A stretch of 52,999 bases of DNA, taken from NCBI GenBank assembly GCA_947589565.1, contig CANQBW010000003.1:1-52999 (forward strand), read 5' to 3'. Both the position numbers and the translations under genes were made by a program. This DNA is from an uncultured Clostridia bacterium (GTDB lineage Bacteria; Bacillota; Clostridia; Christensenellales; Borkfalkiaceae). How positions within the stretch are numbered: position 1 is the stretch's first letter; every line of letters begins with the position of its first letter. Of this stretch, positions 35,732 through 44,223 are shown piece by piece. The notes beneath the pieces were generated by a model. It saw only the letters and a program-made list of their open reading frames with translations. It did no database searches and was not told the origin of the DNA.

Positions 35732-36618
35732 GGATCGTCTATTCGGGCGGGACGAGCAAGGGAGCGTATCAGATCGGGTTTACCAAAGCGCTCATGAAAT
35801 TCGTCGATCGCAGTGAGATCAAGGCGGTTGCGGGCGCTTCCATGGGGACGATGCTCGCATACGCGCTTTCATGCGATAAACTCGATCTTTTAGAGGCGTT
35901 GTATTTGAACGTAGACATTCCGAAAAAGGCGGAACTCATTCATGAGGTCTTTTTTCGGGGCATTTTGGAGAGGACGATCGAGGAATTTTCCGCCGCCGAG
36001 GACTTTTTGAAGATCCCGATGGTCTTTCCGATCTGCTTTCTTCCGATCTATTCGGTCAAATACTTCTGGATCGCGAACAACTTCAATCCCCATTGGAAGA
36101 AGTATTTGCAGGCGGCGATGAATCTGCCGACGCTTCGGCTGATTCCGAGCTTTCTCGAACACCGTCTTGCGATCGACGGCGGCGCGGCAGACAATGTCCC
36201 GATCTTTCCCCTCTTGAAGTTCGAAGAAAAACTGCTCGGGAAAGGCGGGTTCGATCTCATCATCGTCCTGCACTTCGACGCGCGATACGACTATCGGAAG
36301 GAATTTCGGACCGATGTGCCCATCTTGGAATTGGACCTCGGGATCTGCAATGACTTCAAGAAAAACCACTACGATTTTTCGACGGGCTATGTGACGGAAA
36401 TGATCGAAAAATCCGAACTTTACGGAACAAAGATCTGCGGAGAGATCTTTTCGGGAAATTGCACGAGAGAGGAACTACAACATGCGATAGATGAAATTTT
36501 TTTACGGGAACACGCCTTGCGACAAAAGAATTTTTCCGCGGATCATTTGGTCGGGATCTTAAACGCGCTTGGAAGATTCTTCCGCGCCGATTCCAACTGC
36601 AATAAAATTTTATTTTGA
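35704..36618 (+). CDS. Patatin-like phospholipase (acyl hydrolase)
   Basis: A patatin-fold lipid acyl hydrolase with the Ser-Asp dyad complete. Oxyanion loop SGGTSKGAYQIG is at 35746-35781, nucleophile motif GASMG at 35833-35847, and DGG with the catalytic Asp at 36175-36183. The first ATG (35794) lies after the oxyanion loop and would give a dead protein. From the in-frame stop at 35677 to that ATG there is no ATG, GTG or TTG, so expression needs a -1 frameshift from the helical ORF (the coordinates given start at the slip) or a non-standard start such as AUA (35728). Patatin enzymes degrade membrane phospholipids or store lipids, and several act as toxic effectors in antiphage systems. The DUF4234 gene follows 21 nt downstream. 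Confidence 0.82.
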   Translation, partial: NGHRPALKIGIVYSGGTSKGAYQIGFTKALMKFVDRSEIKAVAGASMGTMLAYALSCDKLDLLEALYLNVDIPKKAELIHEVFFRGILERTIEEFSAAEDFLKIPMVFPICFLPIYSVKYFWIANNFNPHWKKYLQAAMNLPTLRLIPSFLEHRLAIDGGAADNVPIFPLLKFEEKLLGKGGFDLIIVLHFDARYDYRKEFRTDVPILELDLGICNDFKKNHYDFSTGYVTEMIEKSELYGTKICGEIFSGNCTREELQHAIDEIFLREHALRQKNFSADHLVGILNALGRFFRADSNCNKILF

Positions 36619-36639
36619 TTCAGAAAGGAGAACACATCT

Positions 36640-36999
36640 ATGGAAACTTCAGCCCCCTCTCGCTTGAAAGAGCGCAATATCTTCTTGGCAATTCTTTTTT
36701 CCATCCTCACCTTGGGAATTTATTTTATCTACTGGTTCGTGTGCCTCACCAACGATACCAACAAGCTCTCGAAATACAAAACCGCAAACGGCGGCATGGC
36801 GTTTTTGTTTAACCTACTGACTTGCGGTATTTACTTCTTCTATTGGAGCTATATGCTCGGCAAAAAGATCGGAGACATCGAGAAAGACGAATCCGGCAGT
36901 ATTCTCTATCTCGTCCTGTCCATCTTCGGACTCGGGATCGTCGTCTATGCGCTCGCGCAGTCCGCTCTCAACCGCATCGCAAAGGAGAGCGGCGTCTAA
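36640..36999 (+). CDS. DUF4234 family membrane protein
   Basis: A 119-residue protein with three predicted transmembrane helices (about 14-34, 50-70 and 85-108). The repeated pattern LTLGIYFIYWF ... LTCGIYFFYWSYMLGKKI is typical of DUF4234 proteins, whose function is unknown. AAAGGAG precedes the ATG. It is the last gene of the XRE-controlled operon and is followed by a strong terminator. A membrane partner for the patatin enzyme is a reasonable guess, nothing more. Confidence 0.82.
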   Translation: METSAPSRLKERNIFLAILFSILTLGIYFIYWFVCLTNDTNKLSKYKTANGGMAFLFNLLTCGIYFFYWSYMLGKKIGDIEKDESGSILYLVLSIFGLGIVVYALAQSALNRIAKESGV

Positions 37000-37035
37000 A
37001 ACGAACTCATTCTTCCTCTTTGTGAAACCAAAAAA

Positions 37036-37073
37036 CAGCCGTCTCCGCTTCTTGCGGAGACGGCTGTTTTTTT
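37036..37073 (+). terminator. Terminator of the patatin operon
   Basis: Perfect 13 bp stem CAGCCGTCTCCGC-TTCTT-GCGGAGACGGCTG (37036-37066) followed by seven T. Confidence 0.9.
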
Positions 37074-37151
37074 GTCCATTTCGAACGGCCTATCAACACA
37101 GCAATATTTCTCGAAAATGCAAAATTCTACTTTGATTCGATAGTCCGACTC

Positions 37152-37180
37152 TTGAAAAAGGGGCGGACTTATGGTATAAT
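37152..37180 (+). promoter_or_regulatory. Promoter of the XRE-membrane protein gene
   Basis: TTGAAA (37152-37157), 17 bp spacer, TATAAT (37175-37180). It overlaps the furthest upstream in-frame start and therefore fixes the ATG at 37200. Confidence 0.75.
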
Positions 37181-37199
37181 TTCCTCGTTCGGAGGGGAT

Positions 37200-38381
37200 A
37201 TGAACGATTACGGATTCGGCAATTTCATCTTTGAGCTTCGGACGGAGAAGGGCTTGTCGCAGAGTGAGCTCGGGAAGATCCTCGGCGTATCGAACAAGGC
37301 AGTGAGCAAATGGGAGACGGGGGAAGCGAAACCGCGCTCGGGCAAGCTCGCGCTCCTTGCTAAGACGCTCGGCGTGACCGTGGAGGAACTGCTCTGCGGA
37401 AAGCGCAAGAGGAGTGAAGAAGAGCGTAGCGAGGAAATTTCCTTCGCGATCGGAATGCTCACACGCGAATACAGACGGGCGAAAACGGAGGTTCTCGTCT
37501 TTTGCATAGCTTTCATTTCCGCGCCCCTTCTCATGCTCCTTGTCATGGGGTTCGCCTTCGGCTCGGGCGACCCCTATGCCGCTTGGGCGATCGCGCTCAT
37601 GGCGGTCTGCGCTATCCTGCACATCGCGGCGGAGGCGGGCGTCATTGTGAGTTTTATCCTCACGGTGAAAAGAAGATATCTGCTTTATGCGAGTTTCCCA
37701 AATAGGAGAGAAGAGATCGCCGTGCGCACGCACATCGTTCCGCCCGCGAAAAAAACGGGGAAGTTATATTTCATCATTTTAAGCGGGATCGTCCTCATGG
37801 GGATCGCCGTAGCGACCGTCCTCTACGCCCTGAGGATCGCGGACGGCGCGATCGCGGGGCTTATCATCGGCGGATGCGCGCTTGCTTATGGGATCTGGAA
37901 CATTGTTTTTACGCGGCTGCGGATGAGGAGAATTTTAAGGCGCATGAAGGCGCAAGAATTTGAAAATGTCATAAGGGACGCAAAATTTCTGCTCGAAGTG
38001 TGGCTCCCCTACGGGAGAGGCGAGCTCTCCGACTTTCTGCGGCTGCAGATCGCCGTCGCGTACTTTTCCCTCTGCGACGACGGAAATTTCCGCGACTATT
38101 TGGGGGAGATCACGACGCAAAGGTTCTCCTTCGTGAAGAGTTACTGGAAATGCGTCGACGCATTCGCACAAGGAGACAGAGAGGCGCTGAGCGCCGAGTA
38201 TGCCGTGTTCTTGTCTTTGACAAAAAAGACGGAGAGAAGAGATGCGAAGGCCGCTACGTTCTATGGGGAGCGGGCGCGGCTTCTCTTCGAACTTTCGCAA
38301 GGGGCCGCCGAGGCGAAAACTCTTTTTCCCCTGTTCGAAAATCCACGCCTTCTTAAGCTCATCGAGGGGTGGAAATCATAA
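37200..38381 (+). CDS. Membrane-bound XRE-family regulator
   Basis: A 393-residue protein. The N-terminal Cro/C1 HTH (about 10-63) reads LRTEKGLSQSELGKILGVSN with AVSKWETGEAKP. It is followed by paired transmembrane helices (about 95-165), a second pair (about 195-240) and a C-terminal helical cytoplasmic domain (about 250-393) without recognised motif. HTH proteins anchored by multi-pass segments are common in Clostridia and may sense membrane state. GGAGGGG precedes the ATG. It sits next to the patatin operon but has its own promoter. Confidence 0.85.
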   Translation: MNDYGFGNFIFELRTEKGLSQSELGKILGVSNKAVSKWETGEAKPRSGKLALLAKTLGVTVEELLCGKRKRSEEERSEEISFAIGMLTREYRRAKTEVLVFCIAFISAPLLMLLVMGFAFGSGDPYAAWAIALMAVCAILHIAAEAGVIVSFILTVKRRYLLYASFPNRREEIAVRTHIVPPAKKTGKLYFIILSGIVLMGIAVATVLYALRIADGAIAGLIIGGCALAYGIWNIVFTRLRMRRILRRMKAQEFENVIRDAKFLLEVWLPYGRGELSDFLRLQIAVAYFSLCDDGNFRDYLGEITTQRFSFVKSYWKCVDAFAQGDREALSAEYAVFLSLTKKTERRDAKAATFYGERARLLFELSQGAAEAKTLFPLFENPRLLKLIEGWKS

Positions 38382-38640
38382 CTACGCGTGCAACGCGTAG
38401 TATGCACATGCCCTAAAAGGGCATGGTACCGGCAGCGCTATTCGCGCGGTGAAAAAGCTGCCAACCGTTCGCTCCGCTCAACATGACAAGAGAGGTAACG
38501 TCGCCGACGGCGGCACCCCGCGGCGATAACCGCGGGGTGCCTGCTCAGAATGACATCGCTGTTTTCATCGGAGGTTTTTCTTTGGAACGCTTCCGCTCCC
38601 TTTTCCCTCCCGCATAGCGGGAGGTTGTCTTTTAAACAAT
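38382..38640. repeat. Tandem hairpins and GTCATTCTGAGCG-type repeats
   Basis: Right after the stop are two perfect palindromes: CTACGCGT-GCA-ACGCGTAG (38382-38400) and CATGCCCT-AAA-AGGGCATG (38407-38425). A wider GGCAGC/GCTGCC pair follows. Then come CGCTCAACATGACA and GGCACCCCGCGG/CCGCGGGGTGCC ending in TGCTCAGAATGACA (to about 38555). The rest up to 38640 shows nothing coding. Confidence 0.65.
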
Positions 38641-38647
38641 GAGAAAA

Positions 38648-38666
38648 GGCGCGGCTTAGCCGCGCC
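38648..38666. terminator. Terminator after the broken LRR gene
   Basis: GGCGCGGC-TTA-GCCGCGCC with A/T tracts on both sides, just beyond the stop at 38686 (minus strand). Confidence 0.7.
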
Positions 38667-38685
38667 TGATTTTTCTTTTACGGAT

Positions 38686-39900
38686 CTATTCGGATTCTTT
38701 TGGATCATCTGTTCCGGGGTTCGATTCGTCCTCTTCCGTGCCTTGGTCCGGATCGGTCTCCTTTTTGGGTTCGTCGTCTTCGTTGGGATCGTTTGTACTT
38801 TCTACTACATACTCGATTTGCGGCTCGCTGTCGCACCAGTTCGAAGATTTCGTCACCTGCCCCCACTCTTGCTCCGTTCCGACAAAGTCGATCTTCGTAA
38901 GGGCGGAGCAGCCCGAAAAGGCTTGTACGTCGATTTTTTCAAGTCCCTTTTCGATCCTGACGGAGGCAAGGCTCGCACAGTCGGAGAACGCCATCGTGGC
39001 GATTTCTTTCACACCCGTCTTGATCGTAAGCTCTTTCAGTGCGCTGCAGGAGCAGAAGGCATTGGTCCCGATCTCTTCGATATTTCCGGGGATCTCGACG
39101 CTTTCAAGCTGCCCGCATTCATAGAACAGATAATTTTCGATCTTTGTCAGACTCGTCCCGATCGAAATTTCCTCAAGTCCGCACGCATAGAAGGAGAAGG
39201 AGCCGATCTCGGTGACAGTGTTTGGAATTTGAATTTTCTTTAACTCGCTGCAACCGCGGAACACGCTGCTGCCGATCTTCTGCAAATGATCGGGAAGATC
39301 GACGGAAGAGAGGCTCTCGCAGCCGTAAAAAGCGTTGTCCTCGATCGAAGTGAGTCCCGTGGAAAGTTCGACTTCCGTAAGATGTGTGCAGTTTTCAAAA
39401 GTCGACTTTTGGAGCACGGTCAACCCCTCCGGGATCCGAACGCTCTTGAGGTTCGGGCAGCTCTGAAATGCCCTCGCTCCGATTTTTTCGATTTGTTCGG
39501 AAAACTCCACGCTTTCGAGAAGGGCGCATTCCCTGAACGCCGATTCGCCCACTTCCGAAACGCCGCTGCCGAGCTTTAGCTCGAAAAGGGCACTGCATTG
39601 GCTGAACGCTTCCCGCCCGATTTTATGGACATTCTCCCCCATTGTCACGCTTTTCAGGGACTTGCAGTAGGCAAACCCACTCTCGCCGATCGCATCGACG
39701 TCCCCGAGCGTCAGGCTTTCCAATGACACACAGCCCGAAAAGGCTCCGATCCCGAAATCCGTACAGGATGCGATCGTGAGGTCCTTCAACTCCGCGCAGC
39801 CCGAAAAAGCGGATTCTCCCAGCCTCTCGAAGCCCTCGGGTAGGCTGACGCTCTTCAAACTTTCACAGTCTGAAAAGGCTCTCTTTTCAATGTTCTTCAA
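38686..39900 (-). pseudogene. BspA-type LRR protein, 3' part separated by a frameshift
   Basis: A 404-residue frame of about 15 BspA/LRR_5 repeats (pattern LxSVxIPxxLxxIGxxAFxxC) and an acidic C-terminal tail (ESTNDPNEDDEPKKETDPDQ and onward). It has no signal peptide and begins only with a TTG inside a repeat (39900; GGAG lies just upstream, so reinitiation is possible). The 5' part (39887-40915) ends 14 nt inside it in another frame. Compared with the regular repeat, about ten residues plus a frame offset are missing at the join near 39910. The two parts were one surface lipoprotein gene of about 750 residues. Confidence 0.8.
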
Positions 39901-40915
39901 ACCCGCTCCGAATTTGAGTTCCGCTCTTTCCGATCGTCGTCACTCCTTCCGAGAAAATCACGCTCTCGACGGAAGTGCAGTTATGGAATGCGGAGGCGCC
40001 GATGGTTTTGACGCTGCCGATCTTGATGTTTGTGATCGTCTTATTCAGATAAAACGCCTTTTCGGCGATCTCCTTGACGGGCTTTCCGTTATATTCGGAG
40101 GGAATATCCACTTCGCTCATCTCCTCTCCCGCAAAACCCTTTACGATATAGTAATTTTCGTCCTGAGAGAGAACCATGTCAAGTCCCAGCTTCTTGCCGC
40201 AGTCCCTGCAGGTGCCGTCGAAGTAGGCGTGCACGGAGGGATCGACGGGAATTTCCTCCGTCTTGGTGTGGGTATTGTCCTTCTTGCAGGTATAGCTCTT
40301 GCTCCCCGTCTTGGAACAGGTCGGCTGCGTGACGATCGTGCCCTCGTCCCACTCATGGCCCTCCGCCGCGATCTCCTCACTCTTGGTGTGCGAGGAATTT
40401 CTCTTACAGGTATAGGTGATGATCCCCTTCTCTTCGCAGGTCGGCATCTTGGTGATGGTCCCATCTCCCCATTCGTGACCCGCCTCTTCGATCTCCTCCG
40501 TCTTTTTATGGGAGGAGTCTCTTTTACAGGTAAAGGTCTTGACGCCCTTTTCGTCGCAGGTCGGCTCCTTGGTGACGGTGCCATCGTCCCAATCGTGATC
40601 GAGAGGGTCCGTCTCCTCTTTCTCCGTCTCGCCGCACGCGCAAACTCTCTCGCGCTCCCCCTTCCCTTCGCAGGTCGGCTCCTTGATCGTCTTCCATTCC
40701 CCGAAGATATGGGTATGCGGCTCCTCCTGCTCCTCCTTCGGAGGGTCCTGATTTTCGGGCTTTTGGGGCTTTTGTCCGCCCGAGGGGGTTTGTTCGGAAA
40801 TTCCGGGCGCCGATCCCGAATCGGGGATCTCTTCCTCTCCGCACGCGGAAAGTCCGAAGACGAGAGTTGCAGCCGTCATTGCCGCCAAAATCGAACAGAG
40901 AATTTTCTTTTTCAC
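39887..40915 (-). CDS. BspA-type LRR lipoprotein, 5' part (frameshifted gene)
   Basis: 342 residues: signal peptide with lipobox GLSAC (Cys about 25), a Pro/Gln/Glu-rich linker, then about four modules of ~35 residues (about 66-235) of the type GHEWGDGTITKMPTCEEKG ... YTCKRNSSHTKSEEI with paired Cys and His. A transition domain (about 240-300, SEYNGKPVKEIAEKAFYL) and one LRR follow. The frame then shifts after EGVTTIGKS and terminates at GFEEH. The Cys/His modules recall zinc-ribbon-like stalks in other Clostridia surface proteins. If expressed alone it would be a stalk without its LRR domain. Confidence 0.8.
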   Translation of the reverse strand: MKKKILCSILAAMTAATLVFGLSACGEEEIPDSGSAPGISEQTPSGGQKPQKPENQDPPKEEQEEPHTHIFGEWKTIKEPTCEGKGERERVCACGETEKEETDPLDHDWDDGTVTKEPTCDEKGVKTFTCKRDSSHKKTEEIEEAGHEWGDGTITKMPTCEEKGIITYTCKRNSSHTKSEEIAAEGHEWDEGTIVTQPTCSKTGSKSYTCKKDNTHTKTEEIPVDPSVHAYFDGTCRDCGKKLGLDMVLSQDENYYIVKGFAGEEMSEVDIPSEYNGKPVKEIAEKAFYLNKTITNIKIGSVKTIGASAFHNCTSVESVIFSEGVTTIGKSGTQIRSGFEEH

Positions 40916-40962
40916 TTCTTTCCCTTCCTTTTTCCTTTGAATTTCCGATGAATTTCAGAACT

Positions 40963-41955
40963 TTATTTTTTGCGTTTTTTCCCAAATCCCAGAACTTCGG
41001 CGACCTTTTTCCCGACGCCGATGTTGAGTCCCAAAAAGAGCAGAATGAAGACGCTCAAGGCAAACGACTGCCACTGGGGACTCACCGTCATGCCGAAGAA
41101 GTTCAGTTCATAGCCGAAGTTATGAAAGAGCTGTTGAACAAGTTCCGGATTGATCCCCGCCTGCCCCGCATAGGCGGTGAGGTTTGCAATCGGGGTCTCG
41201 AGAAAGGCATAGCGGAGCAGGGAGCAGGCGTAGGTCCCGGGGATAAATCCGCAAATGCCCTGCACAAAGGTCGGCATCATGCCGAGCGGCATGTACGCGC
41301 CGATCAAGAATCCGATCGCAGTCGAAAAGATCGCCACAATGCTCATCATCGTCGCCTCCGACTTGACAAAGGAGCAGATGAAGATCGTCATGAGGGTGGA
41401 AGTCACCGTCGAGAAGAACATGACGACGAGGATAAAGAGAAGGCTCAAAGCCGAGAGCACAAACTCCCCCATGCATGCAAGATAGATGAGACAGACGATC
41501 AAAAAGACGGCGCAGATGAGCGACGAGACGATGAAATTATAGAAGAAATAGCTCGCGATCAGAATGCTGCGATGGATGGGCGAAGATGCAAAGTCACGGT
41601 TGACGCCGTTCTGCTTATCCTCGACAAAGACGGTGTTCGTCTGAAGAGCGACGGTCACCGTGGAGAGCCCCAAAATACCGCTCAGCATCCAGGAATCGAC
41701 GAGCGTCTCAATCTGTTTATGCAACATGGGGTCGGAAATCATCTCTGCGGTAAGTCCCAATGCGGGGTCCGCGAGGATATTTTGCACCATGCTCAGTTCC
41801 AGTCCGCGCAGAAAGAGCAAGTAGACCGCAAAGATGATGACGGGCACGAGCAGCGTGTACATAAGCCGTACTTTGTTCTTGAAAAAGACGAGCAAATGCC
41901 GCTTCGTGAGCGTCAGAAAAATATCAAAATATCGGATACCCCTCTTTTCAGTCAC
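40963..41955 (-). CDS. ABC-2 type transporter permease
   Basis: A 330-residue membrane protein with six predicted transmembrane helices: one near the N-terminus (KVRLMYTLLVPVIIFAVYLL), a long extracytoplasmic loop, then five more. The last region around TAYAGQAGINPELVQQLFHN is outside. This is the ABC-2 exporter layout. The GTG at 41955 overlaps the ATPase stop (GTGACTGA) behind GAGG; a TTG at 41970 is an alternative. It forms a DrrAB-type exporter with the ATPase upstream; the substrate is unknown. Confidence 0.88.
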   Translation of the reverse strand: MTEKRGIRYFDIFLTLTKRHLLVFFKNKVRLMYTLLVPVIIFAVYLLFLRGLELSMVQNILADPALGLTAEMISDPMLHKQIETLVDSWMLSGILGLSTVTVALQTNTVFVEDKQNGVNRDFASSPIHRSILIASYFFYNFIVSSLICAVFLIVCLIYLACMGEFVLSALSLLFILVVMFFSTVTSTLMTIFICSFVKSEATMMSIVAIFSTAIGFLIGAYMPLGMMPTFVQGICGFIPGTYACSLLRYAFLETPIANLTAYAGQAGINPELVQQLFHNFGYELNFFGMTVSPQWQSFALSVFILLFLGLNIGVGKKVAEVLGFGKKRKK

Positions 41956-42889
41956 TTTCAGCCTCGTCAAGCGCGATATTTTTTCCCGTTGCGTTCAAAA
42001 AGACGTCGTCCATATTCCCCTTCAGAATTTCGATGTCCTTGAGCTCCTCCCCGAAGGAGAAGAGAAGCTCCTTTGCCTCCGCGGTGCTCTTCACAGAGAT
42101 ACAATAGCAGCCGTGCTCCTGTTGATAGGTAAAGGTAACTCCCCGCTCCGAAAAGGCTTTTTCCAGCTTTTCGCTCCTTTCAAGATAGCAAAGGAGTTTA
42201 TCCGTCGAGTACAAATTTTTGAGTTCGTTGGGGGTGCCGTGAGCGATAATCGTTCCCCTGTCCATGATGACGACGTCGCTCGCCTTGTCCGCCTCTTCGA
42301 GGTAGTGGGTGGTGAGAAAGACGGTCATGCCCGTGCTGCTGCGGATCCCGTCGATGAGCGACCAGACGGCAAGGCGGGTCTTTGGGTCGAGCCCCGTCGT
42401 CGGCTCGTCCAAAATGAGAAGACGGGGGTTGTGGACCATGGCGCGGGCGATGTCCACCCGACGCATCTGTCCCCCCGAGAGGTTTTTGACGGGTCTGTTC
42501 AGAATCGATTCGAGCTCCAGAAGTTTTACGATCTTTTCGACGTTCTCCCTCTTTTCCTCTCTTGTGAGAGAGTAGAACGCCGTCCTGATCTCGAGGTTCT
42601 GTCTGACCGTAAGTTCCTTGTCGAGCACGCTCGACTGAAAGACGACGCCGATCTCCCGCTTTACCTGAAAGGGGTCCTCGTCGAGGTCGTGTCCGTCCAC
42701 GAAGATCTTTCCGCCGTCCTTTTTCAGAATGGAGCAGATCATGTTGATGGTCGTGCTCTTGCCCGCGCCGTTGACGCCGAGAAAGGCAAAGAGCGCCCCC
42801 CTCTTTACCGTAAAGGAGATGCCGTTCACGGCGACAAGGTCCCCGTAGGACTTATAAAGATTTTCAATTCTGAGTGCAAGCTCTTCCAT
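41948..42889 (-). CDS. ABC transporter ATP-binding protein (DrrA/CcmA type)
   Basis: A 313-residue ATPase. Walker A is GVNGAGKSTT (about 38-47), followed by Q-loop VVFQSS, signature LSGGQMRRVDIARAM (about 138-152), Walker B LLILDEPTTGLD (about 159-170) and the H-loop TTHYLEEAD. The C-terminal extension (about 220-313) is typical of drug and lipid exporters of the DrrA group. It starts 3 nt after the glycosyltransferase stop and overlaps the permease gene, so the three are one translational unit. Confidence 0.92.
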   Translation of the reverse strand: MEELALRIENLYKSYGDLVAVNGISFTVKRGALFAFLGVNGAGKSTTINMICSILKKDGGKIFVDGHDLDEDPFQVKREIGVVFQSSVLDKELTVRQNLEIRTAFYSLTREEKRENVEKIVKLLELESILNRPVKNLSGGQMRRVDIARAMVHNPRLLILDEPTTGLDPKTRLAVWSLIDGIRSSTGMTVFLTTHYLEEADKASDVVIMDRGTIIAHGTPNELKNLYSTDKLLCYLERSEKLEKAFSERGVTFTYQQEHGCYCISVKSTAEAKELLFSFGEELKDIEILKGNMDDVFLNATGKNIALDEAESD

Positions 42890-42892
42890 AAA

Positions 42893-44203
42893 TCACTGTT
42901 TGGTCCGTTGGAGTTTTCCCCAGGTCTTCGGCTTGGACATCGCGCCCGCAAGGAGCGTGATCGCATACAGAATGAGAAAGAGGGGAAATAAAAATACCGC
43001 AGACAGAAGCTGACGGCGATTTTTTGCGCCGAGCTTTTTATGATCGGTGAGTACGAGAATGAGCGCCTGCACGTATCCGAACAGCAGAAAGAGTCCCACG
43101 AGGATACAGGCGGCAACGATCAGCGTGACCCATATCATAGAGGCGTAGTATTCGGGCGGGAACATCGTCACCGCAAGGCCGCCGTATGCCGCAAAGGCGC
43201 AGAATACGAAATGGTAGACATAGTAGAGCGGGATCCACACGGCGATGAGGACATTGAGCAGGTTGAGCATGTAGAGCAGGAACACTTCCACAAAGGAGAA
43301 ATTCCCCGTGCGGAAGAATGCGCCGAGCATGGGGAAGGCGTTCTTTTTGAAGAGATCCATCACTCCGCTCCCCATGCGCCGATTGCGGGCAAGCGTGTCA
43401 TGAAAGGAAGCGGGCATATCCTCATAGACGATGGCGTCCTCCACAAATCTGCCGTAATGGCCGTCGTACATTCGGTTTAAATTAAATTCCGCGTCGTCGC
43501 ACATCGTGACCGAGTCGTAGCCGCCCGTCTTTTGCAGCATCTTCACGCTCATCATCGCGCCGCTTCCGTTGACATGCGCCGCAAGATGCAGCCGTTCGCG
43601 CACGCGGGAACCGTAGCGGGAGTCGAAACTATAGAGCATGGCGCTCGCCTTGGTGTAAAAATTTTTCGTTGCGTTGAGCGCCCCCTCGTATGGACGGGCA
43701 AATTCCACCCCCGCCTGATAGGCGTCGTTCATGAGAGCGGAAAATTCGGCGTTGATATGATTGTCCGCATCGAGATGCACGATAAAATCGTAAGGATCTT
43801 CGGTTAGATGAATGATATGATCGATCCCGTACTTGAGGGGATAGAGCGCCATGCGGTGCGCGGGATCGGGATCGTCGAGCGTGAGCACGATCGCTCCCGC
43901 CTTTCTCGCCTCTTCCGCCGTCCCGTCCGTACAGTTGTGCGCCACGACGTACACGTCGAAGAGTTCGCGCGGATAGTTCTGGCTCGCAAAAATATCCCGA
44001 ACCGCGGCGCCGATGACGTCCGCCTCGTTGTGCGCGGGAATGAGATAGGCGATCCGCCCCTTCTTCTCGCTCTTCGGATACTTCCGCTTCGGCAAGAAAG
44101 AAAGGAGTATGTAGAGCACCTGCAAAAGGACCGGCAAGGCGATCAGCACGATCACCGCATAGTTGATGATACTCAATACGCGAAAGAGAATTTCATACCA
44201 CAC
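42893..44203 (-). CDS. Membrane glycosyltransferase, family 2
   Basis: A 436-residue processive-type GT2. There is one N-terminal transmembrane helix (about 8-32). The GT-A domain has YLIPAHNEADVIG (about 51-63), the DxD motif HLDADNHI and the acceptor-side MCDDAEFNLNRMY, then RNRRMGSG in place of Q/RxxRW. Four C-terminal helices follow (about 300-425). Such enzymes build surface polysaccharide or glycolipid from nucleotide sugars on the inner membrane face. It starts with GTG behind AGGAGG. Coupling to an ABC-2 exporter suggests synthesis and export of one glycan or glycolipid. Confidence 0.9.
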   Translation of the reverse strand: MWYEILFRVLSIINYAVIVLIALPVLLQVLYILLSFLPKRKYPKSEKKGRIAYLIPAHNEADVIGAAVRDIFASQNYPRELFDVYVVAHNCTDGTAEEARKAGAIVLTLDDPDPAHRMALYPLKYGIDHIIHLTEDPYDFIVHLDADNHINAEFSALMNDAYQAGVEFARPYEGALNATKNFYTKASAMLYSFDSRYGSRVRERLHLAAHVNGSGAMMSVKMLQKTGGYDSVTMCDDAEFNLNRMYDGHYGRFVEDAIVYEDMPASFHDTLARNRRMGSGVMDLFKKNAFPMLGAFFRTGNFSFVEVFLLYMLNLLNVLIAVWIPLYYVYHFVFCAFAAYGGLAVTMFPPEYYASMIWVTLIVAACILVGLFLLFGYVQALILVLTDHKKLGAKNRRQLLSAVFLFPLFLILYAITLLAGAMSKPKTWGKLQRTKQ

Positions 44204-44223
44204 GGCACCCCTCCTGATTTACA

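Noticed and set aside
34819..36999. CBASS-type antiphage operon
   Set aside because: A patatin effector is present but no CD-NTase, E1/E2/JAB or HORMA gene; only a regulator and small proteins surround it.
38382..38640. CRISPR array suspected from regularly spaced palindromes
   Set aside because: The hairpins differ from each other and have no constant repeat with unique spacers; no cas genes are present. No CRISPR array was seen anywhere in the window.
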